Of a stretch of DNA of 64,000 bases, positions 17,495-25,914 are shown piece after piece. Under the pieces are notes generated by a model. The model saw nothing but the letters and a program-made list of their open reading frames with translations, had not been told where the DNA came from and made no database searches. Position 1 is the first letter of the stretch. The number at the start of each line of letters is the position of its first letter. The stretch covers positions 1,054,001-1,118,000 of the forward strand of contig AP009389.1 in assembly GCA_000010565.1 (NCBI GenBank), written 5' to 3'. The DNA comes from Pelotomaculum thermopropionicum SI (GTDB lineage: Bacteria; Bacillota; Desulfotomaculia; Desulfotomaculales; Pelotomaculaceae). Position numbers and translations under genes: made by a program.

Positions 17495-20206
17495 ATGAAA
17501 AGTTTTGCCAAGCCCCACCAAAAAATCTGGCGGGTTAAAACTCCCGCCCCCGTATTATGTCAGATTTTCGCCCGCAAACTGGACATTTCTCCTGTTACCG
17601 CCCAACTGCTGATCAACCGGGGCATTTACACTGTGGAGCAGGGCCGCGCCTTTATCGGCAGCGAGCTGAGCCGTCTGCACCGCCCGGAGCTTTTAAGGGA
17701 CATGGATACGGCCGTCGCCAGAATTTTGCAGGCCGTAGAGGCGGGTGAAAAAATCCTGATCTACGGCGACTACGATGCCGACGGAATAACCGCCACGGCC
17801 CTTCTAATAAAAGTTTTCCGGCGTTTGGGAGCAGATGCGGATTATTACATTCCCGGCCGGCTTGAAGAGGGCTACGGCGTTCATCTTGAACCGCTGCAGA
17901 AAGCCCTGCAAAAAGGAACGGGCCTGGTGGTGACGGTTGACTGCGGGATAAGCGCCCTGGCGGAGGCGGAATGGGCAAGGGCTAACGGGCTGGATCTGAT
18001 CATAACCGATCACCATGAGCCGCCGCCGGAAATACCCAACGCCTGCGCCGTAATCAACCCCAAAAGGCCGGACTGCAGCTATCCGTTTAAGGAACTGGCG
18101 GGCGTCGGCCTGGCCCTGAAACTGGCGCAGGCGCTGCTGGAACGGACCGGCGCAGGAGAGAAAGCCTGGCTGGACTACCTGGACCTCGCCTGCCTGGGTA
18201 CCGTGGCCGACATCGTGCCCGTTCAGGGAGAAAACCGTATTCTGGTTAAACACGGCCTGCCCAGGCTGGCCGGCACCGGCAGTCCGGGATTGCAGGCCCT
18301 GATGGCGGTAAGCGGGATCAAGGGGGACAATTTAAGCCCCCGCGAGGTAGGCTACGCCCTTGCCCCCAGGTTGAACGCGGCCGGCAGGATAGGCACGCCG
18401 CAGATGGGGGTAAGGCTTTTAATGACCGATGACCTGGAAGAAGCGCGGCATCTGGCCGGCGAGTTAAACAGGTACAATCAGGTCAGGCAGAAAATCGAGT
18501 CTAAAGTTTTTGAGGAGGCTTTAAGCCTGCTGGAAGCAGATCCCGGACTGGCGGAAGCCCCCGTGCCGGTGCTTGCTTCGCCGGGCTGGCACGCGGGCGT
18601 AATCGGCATTGTGGCTTCCCGCCTGGCAGAAAAACTTTACCGCCCGGTGCTTTTGATATCTCTTGAGGGGGAACTGGGCAGGGGGTCGGCCAGAAGCATT
18701 CCCGGCTTTAACGTCTACAAGGCGCTAAGCCACTGCCATGAGTACCTTCTGGAATACGGCGGGCATGCCCTGGCTGCCGGCTTTAAAGTCGAAGGCGGCA
18801 TGGTGGAGGATTTGCGAAAGAAGATAAACGGTTACGCCAGAACGGCCGTTGAAGCCGAAAAACTGATTCCTTACCTGGAGCTGGACGGCATTGTTGAGGT
18901 GGGGCAGGTTTCCGAAGAACTGGTAAACGAAATTAAGCTCCTCAGTCCCTTTGGGCCCAGCAATCCCGATCCGCTGCTGTGCTGTCTCGAAGCTTTTGTT
19001 CTGGAGAGCCGGGTAATAGGCAAAGGGTCTTCCCATTTAAAGCTGCGCCTGCGCGGGAAAAACACGGTAATGGACGGCATAGGCTTTAACCTTGGAGCCT
19101 ATGCCGAGGTCCTGGCTACCGCAGAAAAGGTCGACCTGGCTTTTGTGCCGGGCATAAACGAATATAACGGCAGAAGATCACTGCAGTTGGAGGTAAAAGA
19201 CCTGGGAATTCCGGCGGTTCTGGATCTGACCGGGGGAATCCAGGAGGGCGCCTTTTCAGGCGGGATATACCCCGTCCCTGCCGGGGAGCCCGGCGGAGAT
19301 AAAGAAGAGCTGTTCGTGCCGGAGTTCGTTTTAAAGGCCCTTTACGGCCGGGAATGGCCTGAGAAGGAAATTTTGCCGGAAAAGATACAGGATGTGGATG
19401 TGGCCGACTGCCGCGGTTCGGCCGACAGGCCGGGCAGCCTGGCGCGACTGGCAGAGCAGGAGGAGCCCACACTGGTGATTACTTCATGCGGCTATCAGAC
19501 GATAGAGCTTTTCCATTACCTGCAACTGTCCAGGCCGGCTTTGAAAGGGCAGGTTGCTTTTTGCCACGGCTTTTTAACGGGCCAGGATAGATCTGAAATT
19601 GCAGAAAAGTTCAGGGAAGGCAGGATCAAAACTCTAATTGTCACTCCTTCGGTTGCCCGCTCTGTCGGGCCTTATGCCGGACAGGCGGTGCTCTATCACC
19701 TGCCTTTCAGCCCGGCGGAGATAAACAGCGCGGCCTGTTCGCTGCGGCCGGGCGGCAGGTTGTACTTGTTTTTCGGCCCGGAGGATTTAGAAGATAACCT
19801 GGCCGGTCTTGGCATTATGGCTCCAGATAGGAAATATTTAGCTTGCCTTTATAAAATAATAAGACATTTGGCGGAGCGGGATGCCGGTCAAAAAGGGCAG
19901 ACTGAGCTGGATTTATCCCTGGCCGCCAGAATTCTGGCAAAGACCGGCTTTGGTTACAGCAACGTATTTGCGGTAAGGGTTGCGCTGGCCGTTTTTGAAG
20001 AGTTGGGGCTTCTCAAAATTTTAAGGAAGGGAAGTTCCTGCAGCCTTGTGCTGCATCCGGTTTCCGGGGATAAAAAAGACCTGATGGAATCGCAAATCTA
20101 CCGGCGCCTTTTTTTGATAAAGGAGGAATCGGCCGGCTGGATGAGAAAATTTCTAGACGTGCCTTTACATGAACTATTCAGCATCCAGACATTGCAAAGG
20201 GGGTAA
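17495..20206 (+). CDS. recJ: Single-stranded-DNA-specific exonuclease RecJ
   Basis: 903 residues; 5'-3' ssDNA exonuclease of repair and recombination. The DHH domain motifs are YGDYDADGITATALL (about 89-103), CGISALAEAEWA, ITDHHEPPPEIPNA (the DHH) and VGLALKLAQALLERTGAG; the DHHA1 domain has GSARSIPGFNVYKAL and YGGHALAAGF; an OB region follows to about 560. The last 330 residues, longer than in basic RecJ, resemble the RecJ C-terminal domain of Bacilli, with a helicase-like stretch (GRIKTLIVTPSVARSVGPYA). ATG 17495 matches the family start (W.VK...LLINRGI); no ribosome site precedes it and the -10 box is 10 bases upstream, which suggests a leaderless mRNA. Confidence 0.95.
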   Translation: MKSFAKPHQKIWRVKTPAPVLCQIFARKLDISPVTAQLLINRGIYTVEQGRAFIGSELSRLHRPELLRDMDTAVARILQAVEAGEKILIYGDYDADGITATALLIKVFRRLGADADYYIPGRLEEGYGVHLEPLQKALQKGTGLVVTVDCGISALAEAEWARANGLDLIITDHHEPPPEIPNACAVINPKRPDCSYPFKELAGVGLALKLAQALLERTGAGEKAWLDYLDLACLGTVADIVPVQGENRILVKHGLPRLAGTGSPGLQALMAVSGIKGDNLSPREVGYALAPRLNAAGRIGTPQMGVRLLMTDDLEEARHLAGELNRYNQVRQKIESKVFEEALSLLEADPGLAEAPVPVLASPGWHAGVIGIVASRLAEKLYRPVLLISLEGELGRGSARSIPGFNVYKALSHCHEYLLEYGGHALAAGFKVEGGMVEDLRKKINGYARTAVEAEKLIPYLELDGIVEVGQVSEELVNEIKLLSPFGPSNPDPLLCCLEAFVLESRVIGKGSSHLKLRLRGKNTVMDGIGFNLGAYAEVLATAEKVDLAFVPGINEYNGRRSLQLEVKDLGIPAVLDLTGGIQEGAFSGGIYPVPAGEPGGDKEELFVPEFVLKALYGREWPEKEILPEKIQDVDVADCRGSADRPGSLARLAEQEEPTLVITSCGYQTIELFHYLQLSRPALKGQVAFCHGFLTGQDRSEIAEKFREGRIKTLIVTPSVARSVGPYAGQAVLYHLPFSPAEINSAACSLRPGGRLYLFFGPEDLEDNLAGLGIMAPDRKYLACLYKIIRHLAERDAGQKGQTELDLSLAARILAKTGFGYSNVFAVRVALAVFEELGLLKILRKGSSCSLVLHPVSGDKKDLMESQIYRRLFLIKEESAGWMRKFLDVPLHELFSIQTLQRG

Positions 20207-20212
20207 ATATAA

Positions 20213-20728
20213 TTGGACTTGAAGAAAAAAATCAGGGAGGTGCCGGACTTTCCCCGGGAAGGCATCAATTATAAAGACATCTCCACCCTGCTCCTCGACG
20301 GGGAGGCTTACCGGCAGGCCGTGCAGGAACTGGCCAGACAGTGCCGCTATAAAGCAGCCGACCTGATTGTTTGCCCCAAACTGCGGGGTCTGGTCATTGG
20401 CGCGCCCCTGTCCTACATTCTGGGTACGGGGCTGGCCGTGCTTCAAAGGCCGGTCAGGCTGCCGGGGGATGCTTTAAGCTGGCAGGGCATGGCGCTTGGG
20501 GAGGATTCATTTTACCTGAGCCGGGAGGCAGTAAAGCCTGAAATGAAGGTTCTGGTGGCGGATGAGCTGCTTGCAACGGGAGGCACGGCCTTTACGGCCA
20601 TTAAGATGATTGAGGAACTGGGCGGTGAGGTGGTCGGCACGGTTTTTTTAATTGAACTTACCGGTTTAGGTGGTAGAGCAAAGCTTAATGATTATGATAC
20701 AATATCACTAGTTCAATATAATTTTTAA
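20213..20728 (+). CDS. apt: Adenine phosphoribosyltransferase
   Basis: 171 residues, full length. Apt makes AMP from adenine and PRPP. The N-terminus KKKIREVPDFPREGINYKDI is typical, and the PRPP loop is VLVADELLATGGTAFTAIKM (about 120-139), with Glu in place of the usual second acidic Asp. LTGLGGRAKL near the end is the base-contact region. TTG start with AAAGGGGG upstream, 6 bases after recJ. The order recJ-apt-relA is conserved in Firmicutes. Confidence 0.97.
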   Translation: MDLKKKIREVPDFPREGINYKDISTLLLDGEAYRQAVQELARQCRYKAADLIVCPKLRGLVIGAPLSYILGTGLAVLQRPVRLPGDALSWQGMALGEDSFYLSREAVKPEMKVLVADELLATGGTAFTAIKMIEELGGEVVGTVFLIELTGLGGRAKLNDYDTISLVQYNF

Positions 20729-20744
20729 AGGAAATTGATCGGTT

Positions 20745-23042
20745 ATGGAAACTCCTGCCTATATTTATTCCGGGGATGAACTTCTCTCCCAGGCCGGGCC
20801 GGTCAAGCCGGAAGGCAAAAGCATGCCGGCGGAACCCCAAAAGGTTGATCCGGAGGCATTATTTAAAGAGCTGCTGGAAAAAATCAAATCATACAACCCC
20901 AAGGCAGACTTATCTGTTGTTGTTGCCGCATACGAATTTGCGGCAAATGCCCACCGGGAACAAAAGCGGTTTTCGGGCGAGCCCTTTATTGTTCACCCCC
21001 TGGAAGTGGCAAAAATACTGGCAGAGCTGGAACTGGACCAGGAAACTCTGGTTGCCGGGTTGCTGCACGATGTAGTTGAAGACACAGGGGTAACCCTGCA
21101 GGATATCAGGGAGCAGTTCGGCGTTGAAACAGCTTTGCTGGTTGACGGAACGACCAAGCTAAGCAGGATCGAATACAAGTCCAAGGAAGAACTGCAGGCC
21201 GAAAACCTGCGCAAGATGTTCCTGGCCATGGCCAAGGACATCCGGGTGATTCTGATTAAACTTGCAGACCGCCTGCACAACTTGCGCACTTTAAAATATC
21301 ACCCTGAGCCCAAGCAAGTGGAAATTGCCAATGAGACCCTGGAAATATTTGCCCCATTGGCCCACAGGCTGGGGATTTACAGAATAAAGTGGGAACTGGA
21401 GGACCTGTCCTTCCGCTTTAAGGAGCCGGACCGGTACTTTGAGCTGGTAAATAAAATTGCCAGCACGCGTGACAAACGCGAAGAATACATCCGTTCGGTA
21501 ATTTCTATCTTGGCCGGAAAGCTTGAAGAGGTCGGGATAGAGGCCGAGATACAGGGCCGCCCCAAGCATTTCTACAGCATATATGCGAAGATGATCGAGC
21601 AGCAGAAGGATCTTAACGAGATCTTCGACGTCATGGCTGTGCGCTGCCTGGTGGAAACGGTGCGGGACTGCTATGCCACGCTGGGAATTGTTCACACAAT
21701 GTGGACGCCCATTCCAGGGCGGTTTAAAGACTATATTGCCATGCCCAAGTCGAACATGTACCAGTCGCTGCACACCACTGTAATCGGTCCCCAGGGAGAA
21801 CCGCTGGAGATACAAATCCGCACTAGGGAGATGCACCGGACGGCCGAGTACGGGATTGCGGCCCACTGGCGCTACAAAGAAGGCGGGCGGAGCGACCGCG
21901 AATTTGATAAGAAACTGGCCTGGCTGCGCCAACTTCTGGAATGGCAGCACGATCTGCGGGACGCCAGGGAATTCATGGAAAGCCTGAAAATCGACCTGTT
22001 TGCCGACGTGGTTTTTGTTTTCTCACCCAAGGGCGACGTTATTGAACTGCCGGCCGGCTCGATACCGCTTGACTTTGCCTACCGGATTCATACGGACGTG
22101 GGGCACCGCTGCGTGGGAGCCAGGGTCAACGGCCGGATTGTGCCTTTAGAATATAAACTGAAAAACGGGGATATAGTTGAAATCCTCACTTCTAAAAACA
22201 GTGGCCCGAGCCGGGACTGGCTGAATATAGTCAAGACTTCCAATGCCAAAACAAAAATAAGGCAGTGGTTTAAAAAGGAGAAGCGGGAGGAAAATATCCT
22301 TAAAGGGAAGGAAATATTTGAGCGCGAGGCTAAGAAGCAGGGAATAGAGGCCGATTTAATCAAAGGGGAAAAACTTGCCGAGATAGGGAAAAAGTTCAGC
22401 TTTTTCAGCCTGGACGACCTTTTCGCAGCTATCGGCGACGGGGCAATAACGGCAAACAGCATTCTTTCCAGAATCAAGATCGAGGAGGCAAAGACGGAGA
22501 AAAAGGGGCTTCTGGCCGAAGAAGTGCAGGTTTTGAAGAACGGCATCAGGCCTTCGGCCGGATGGGGCAAGCCCACCCAAGGCATCCGGGTCAGGGGCAT
22601 CGACAACCTCCTGATCAGGCTGGCCCACTGCTGCAATCCGGTACCGGGCGATCCCATTACGGGTTATATTACCAGAGGCCGGGGTGTTTCCATACACCGC
22701 AGCGATTGCCGGAACATCGTTACCTACCAGCGCTATGAAAGAGAGCGGCTGGTGGAAGTAGCCTGGGACGAGGAATTTACCGAGCCATTCCAGGTCAAGC
22801 TTGAGATAAACGGGATAGACCGGGCGGGGCTTTTAAGCGATGTAATGGCCGTGCTGAAAGAAATGAAAATCAGCGCCAACTGGGTCACCGCCAGGGGCAA
22901 GAAGGACGGTTGGGCCGTTATCGAGCTGGTGCTGGAGCTGAGGAGCCTGGAGCAGCTCGATTATATCACAGACAAGATCCTGCGCGTGAAAGACGTATAT
23001 GAAGTGAAGCGGGTCAGCTTCAGCGGTCAGCCGTTAAACTAG
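20745..23042 (+). CDS. relA: Bifunctional (p)ppGpp synthetase/hydrolase RelA/SpoT
   Basis: 765 residues. The HD hydrolase domain has FIVHPLEVAKIL, the HD in LLHDVVEDTG and LADRLHNLRTL (about 80-200). The synthetase domain (about 240-360) has GRPKHFYSIYAKM and the YQSLHTTVIGPQG motif. TGS (about 410-470), a Cys-containing zinc/CC domain (HCCNPVPGDPITGYITRG) and a C-terminal ACT domain (from about 690) complete it. Active hydrolase and synthetase motifs both appear intact, so the enzyme is bifunctional as in other Firmicutes Rel proteins. ATG 20745; an N-terminal stretch of about 26 residues precedes the conserved part, and ATG 20823 is an alternative. Confidence 0.97.
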   Translation: METPAYIYSGDELLSQAGPVKPEGKSMPAEPQKVDPEALFKELLEKIKSYNPKADLSVVVAAYEFAANAHREQKRFSGEPFIVHPLEVAKILAELELDQETLVAGLLHDVVEDTGVTLQDIREQFGVETALLVDGTTKLSRIEYKSKEELQAENLRKMFLAMAKDIRVILIKLADRLHNLRTLKYHPEPKQVEIANETLEIFAPLAHRLGIYRIKWELEDLSFRFKEPDRYFELVNKIASTRDKREEYIRSVISILAGKLEEVGIEAEIQGRPKHFYSIYAKMIEQQKDLNEIFDVMAVRCLVETVRDCYATLGIVHTMWTPIPGRFKDYIAMPKSNMYQSLHTTVIGPQGEPLEIQIRTREMHRTAEYGIAAHWRYKEGGRSDREFDKKLAWLRQLLEWQHDLRDAREFMESLKIDLFADVVFVFSPKGDVIELPAGSIPLDFAYRIHTDVGHRCVGARVNGRIVPLEYKLKNGDIVEILTSKNSGPSRDWLNIVKTSNAKTKIRQWFKKEKREENILKGKEIFEREAKKQGIEADLIKGEKLAEIGKKFSFFSLDDLFAAIGDGAITANSILSRIKIEEAKTEKKGLLAEEVQVLKNGIRPSAGWGKPTQGIRVRGIDNLLIRLAHCCNPVPGDPITGYITRGRGVSIHRSDCRNIVTYQRYERERLVEVAWDEEFTEPFQVKLEINGIDRAGLLSDVMAVLKEMKISANWVTARGKKDGWAVIELVLELRSLEQLDYITDKILRVKDVYEVKRVSFSGQPLN

Positions 23043-23057
23043 CGAGGGGGAAAAAGT

Positions 23058-23507
23058 GTGCGGGCGGTGGTACAGAGAGTTGCTCGCGGTTCTGTGACGG
23101 TTGAAGGCTCGGTGAGAGGTGAGGTGGAACGCGGGCTGGTCGTCCTTTTAGGCGTCGGCCGCGGCGACACCGACGACGATGCCGGGTACCTGGCCGATAA
23201 GGTTGCCAATATGAGAATATTCGAGGACGGGCAGGGCAAAATGAACCTTTCCGTCCTTGACGTAAAAGGTTCCGTTCTGGCCGTGTCGCAGTTTACCCTT
23301 TACGGCGACTGCCGGAAGGGCAGGCGGCCGGGTTTTTCCGGGGCCGCCCCGCCTGAGGAGGCCCGCCGGCTGTTTGAATTATTTGTGAAGGAACTGGAAA
23401 AATACGGGTTAAAAGTGGCCACAGGTGTTTTTCGCGAACACATGACCGTGGAAATAATAAACGACGGACCTGTGACCTTGCTTCTTGACAGCAAAAAAAA
23501 TTTCTGA
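23058..23507 (+). CDS. dtd: D-aminoacyl-tRNA deacylase
   Basis: 149 residues. Dtd removes D-amino acids from tRNA. The cross-subunit Gly-cisPro motif is seen in [10 protein letters not shown] near the C-terminus, and the SQFTL(Y/F)GD motif is [17 protein letters not shown] at about 75-91. GTG start after GAGGGGG (SD), 15 bases after relA. The relA-dtd-MBL hydrolase order is common in Firmicutes. Confidence 0.97.
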
Positions 23508-23528
23508 AGACGGAGGTATCTGTTAGAG

Positions 23529-24152
23529 GTGATTTTTGTAGGATTTCCTGTGGGTATGATGGAGTCGAACTGCTACATAATAGGATGCGAGGAGACCAGA
23601 GAGGGGGCCGTGGTCGATCCCGGCGCCGAGGCGGAAAAAATTTTAAAAAAGGTTGAGGAGCTTGGCTTAAAGATAAAGTACATAATTCTTACGCACGGCC
23701 ACATCGACCATATCGGCGCCCTGGCGGGAGTGCAGCAGGCTACCGGGGCGCAGGTGTTAATCCATGCCGAAGATGCCCCGATGCTTACCGACGCCCGGAA
23801 AAACCTTTCGATGTATGTGGGGCCCAATTTATCTTTAAAACAGGCCGACCGCCTTCTTCAGGAAGGGGACATAATTAGTGTAGGCAAAATTGCCATCGAG
23901 GTAATTCATACTCCCGGGCACACCAGAGGCAGCATCAGCCTGAAATGCGCGCCGGACATCATACTTACCGGAGACACGCTGTTTGCCGGCTCGGTAGGCC
24001 GTTCCGATTTTCCCGGCGGAAGCCACAGCCAGCTTATCGCTTCAATAAAAAATAAACTGCTGAAGTTCCCTCCCGGCACCGGTGTTTACCCGGGCCACGG
24101 GCCGAAGTCGACCATAGGCGAGGAAAAGCTCTATAATCCATTTTTAGGGTAG
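23529..24152 (+). CDS. MBL-fold metallo-hydrolase (YqgX/glyoxalase II-like)
   Basis: 207 residues of the metallo-beta-lactamase fold. The metal motif is LTHGHIDHIGAL (HxHxDH), followed by HTPGHTRGS and TGDTLFAGSVGRSDFPGG, with the last His in YPGHGPKSTIGEE. This is the YqgX-type small hydrolase often annotated as glyoxalase II-like; substrate unproven. GTG start at 23529, AGGTATCTGTTAGAGG upstream as a weak site. It ends before the T-box region. Confidence 0.93.
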   Translation: MIFVGFPVGMMESNCYIIGCEETREGAVVDPGAEAEKILKKVEELGLKIKYIILTHGHIDHIGALAGVQQATGAQVLIHAEDAPMLTDARKNLSMYVGPNLSLKQADRLLQEGDIISVGKIAIEVIHTPGHTRGSISLKCAPDIILTGDTLFAGSVGRSDFPGGSHSQLIASIKNKLLKFPPGTGVYPGHGPKSTIGEEKLYNPFLG

Positions 24153-24159
24153 GCCTTAA

Positions 24160-24187
24160 TTGACAAAAATGCGGATTCTGGTAAAAT
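24160..24187 (+). promoter_or_regulatory. Promoter of the hisS-aspS operon
   Basis: TTGACA (24160-24165), 16-base spacer, TAAAAT (24182-24187). Transcription would begin near 24195, just before the 5' hairpin of the T-box leader. Confidence 0.75.
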
Positions 24188-24197
24188 AATAACGTTA

Positions 24198-24600
24198 AGG
24201 GGACACACCTCCTTGAGGTATGTCCCCATTATATGGCAAAAGCGATGACCGGGAGGAGTAGGCGCATTTGCTCATGGCAGGGAGGGAGGGCCTTAAGACT
24301 GAAAGCCTTCCTCAGAGGCAGGCGTTGAAAAACACCCGGAAGCGGCCCCCGAAAGTGCGGAGTGCATCAGTAGGCCGGCCCGGCTACCTCCGTTATCAGG
24401 CCTAAAGGGATAACCGCAGGCAATAGCCGGCTTTTGGTGCCGCGACCGGCTACCGGAGAAAGTTTCGGTGAAGCTTCTTTTGTGCGCCGGCCGCTGCGCT
24501 TTACCTGAAGGTTTTCCGAAAAAGGGTGGCACCACGGATGTTTGCTGTCCGTCCCTGACTTGCGCTTTTGCATGTCCGGGGCGGTTTTCTTTTTACCGAG
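24198..24600 (+). promoter_or_regulatory. T-box riboswitch leader of hisS-aspS (Asn-type specifier)
   Basis: A leader of about 400 bases. It opens with a hairpin (GGGGACA / TGTCCCC, 24198-24226). Stem I begins GCGATGACCGGGAGGAGTA at 24242-24260; lower helix CCGGG (24249-24253) pairs with CCCGG (24335-24339) and upper helix GGCGC (24261-24265) with GCGTT (24322-24326). Between them the 3' strand is GAAAAACA, the same GAAA-codon-A layout as in B. subtilis glyQS, which gives AAC (Asn) at 24331-24333. The T-box AGGGTGGCACCACGG is at 24523-24537; its UGGC bulge fits a tRNA with G73, as in tRNA-Asn and tRNA-Asp. A terminator (CCGTCCC / GGGGCGG then TTTTCTTTTT) is at about 24550-24598. Uncharged tRNA would favour the antiterminator and expression. 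Confidence 0.88.
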
Positions 24601-24611
24601 GAGGGATTACC

Positions 24612-25889
24612 ATGCTGACCACACGGCCGCGGGGCACCAACGACATCCTGCCCGGCGAGGTGGAAAAGTGGCAGTATATTGAAAGCCAGTTCCGCCGTAT
24701 CTGCAGGGAATACGGATACGGCGAGATCAGGACGCCCGTTTTCGAACACACCGAGCTTTTTCTGCGCGGCGTGGGCGATACCACGGACATAGTGGAAAAA
24801 GAGATGTACACTTTTACCGACCGGGGCGGGCGCAGCATTACTTTGAGGCCTGAAAATACAGCCCCCGCAGTACGAGCATACCTGGAAAACAGGCTTTACG
24901 CCGGCCCGCAGCCGGTAAAGCTGTTTTACGCGGGGCCGATGTTCCGCTACGACCGCCCCCAGGCCGGGCGGTTCAGGCAGTTTCACCAGCTTGGGGTGGA
25001 GGTTTTCGGTTCTCACGACCCGGCGGTGGATGCCGAGGTTATGGCCATGGCCATGGATTTTTACGGCAGGCTGGGATTGAAAAATCTGGAGCTGCACATA
25101 AACAGCGTCGGCTGTCCGGTCTGCCGCCCGCTGCTGCGCCGCAGGCTGCAGGATTATTTCCGGCCGCACCTGGAAAGGCTGTGCAAGAACTGCCGCAGCC
25201 GTTTTGACAAAAACCCCTTGAGGGTTCTCGACTGCAAAGAGGCCGCTTGTGCGGAAATTGGCGCGGACGCCCCTTTTGCGATTGATTGCCTTTGTGAAAG
25301 CTGTCTGGAACATTTTGAAAAGGTGAAAAAGTATCTGGAACTGCTCAATGTTTCTTATACCGTAAACCGGCGCCTGGTGCGCGGACTGGACTACTACACC
25401 CATACTGCCTTTGAAGTCACGGCGCGGGACATAGGCGCCCAGTCCTCCATTGGAGGGGGCGGGCGGTACAACGGGCTGGTGGAAGTCTGCGGCGGTCCGC
25501 CAACGCCGGGAGTCGGGTATGCCCTTGGACTGGAGCGGATTATTCTGGCTTTAAGGCAACAGGGAATAGGCCTGCCCGGAGAAAGCGGGCCGGAAGTATT
25601 CCTTGCCACTGCCGGACAGGCCGTTATGCCAGAGGCATTTGGGCTGCTTTTCAGGCTCCGTTCGGCGGGAATATCGGCCGACAAGGATTACCTGGACCGG
25701 AGCCTGAAAGCCCAGATGAAATATGCCGGCAAGATCGGGGCCAGATACGCTGTCATCATCGGCGAAAGCGAACTCAAGCAGGGCACCGTTCTGGTGCGTG
25801 ACATGGCGGCTGGTGAGCAGTCGGCCGTAAAGCTGGACGGCGTCCTGCAATACCTCAGGGAAAAAATAACAGGCCGGAAACAGAGTTAA
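24612..25889 (+). CDS. hisS: Histidyl-tRNA synthetase
   Basis: About 425 residues, class II synthetase. Motif 1 region starts [20 protein letters not shown], motif 2 has [26 protein letters not shown] (in parts), the histidine loop is [17 protein letters not shown], and motif 3 is [13 protein letters not shown]. The C-terminal anticodon domain (about 325-420) is present. ATG 24612 follows GAGGAGGG; the frame is open upstream into the T-box leader, which is non-coding. It heads the hisS-aspS operon, 25 bases before aspS. Confidence 0.98.
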   Translation: MLTTRPRGTNDILPGEVEKWQYIESQFRRICREYGYGEIRTPVFEHTELFLRGVGDTTDIVEKEMYTFTDRGGRSITLRPENTAPAVRAYLENRLYAGPQPVKLFYAGPMFRYDRPQAGRFRQFHQLGVEVFGSHDPAVDAEVMAMAMDFYGRLGLKNLELHINSVGCPVCRPLLRRRLQDYFRPHLERLCKNCRSRFDKNPLRVLDCKEAACAEIGADAPFAIDCLCESCLEHFEKVKKYLELLNVSYTVNRRLVRGLDYYTHTAFEVTARDIGAQSSIGGGGRYNGLVEVCGGPPTPGVGYALGLERIILALRQQGIGLPGESGPEVFLATAGQAVMPEAFGLLFRLRSAGISADKDYLDRSLKAQMKYAGKIGARYAVIIGESELKQGTVLVRDMAAGEQSAVKLDGVLQYLREKITGRKQS

Positions 25890-25914
25890 AGCAAGCGTTG
25901 GGAGGGTGCACGAG

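Noticed and set aside
24333-24335. CAC (His) as the sole T-box specifier
   Set aside because: Compared with glyQS the codon should follow GAAA and precede A, which gives AAC. CAC would take a base from the lower helix, and UGGC does not match the C73 of tRNA-His.
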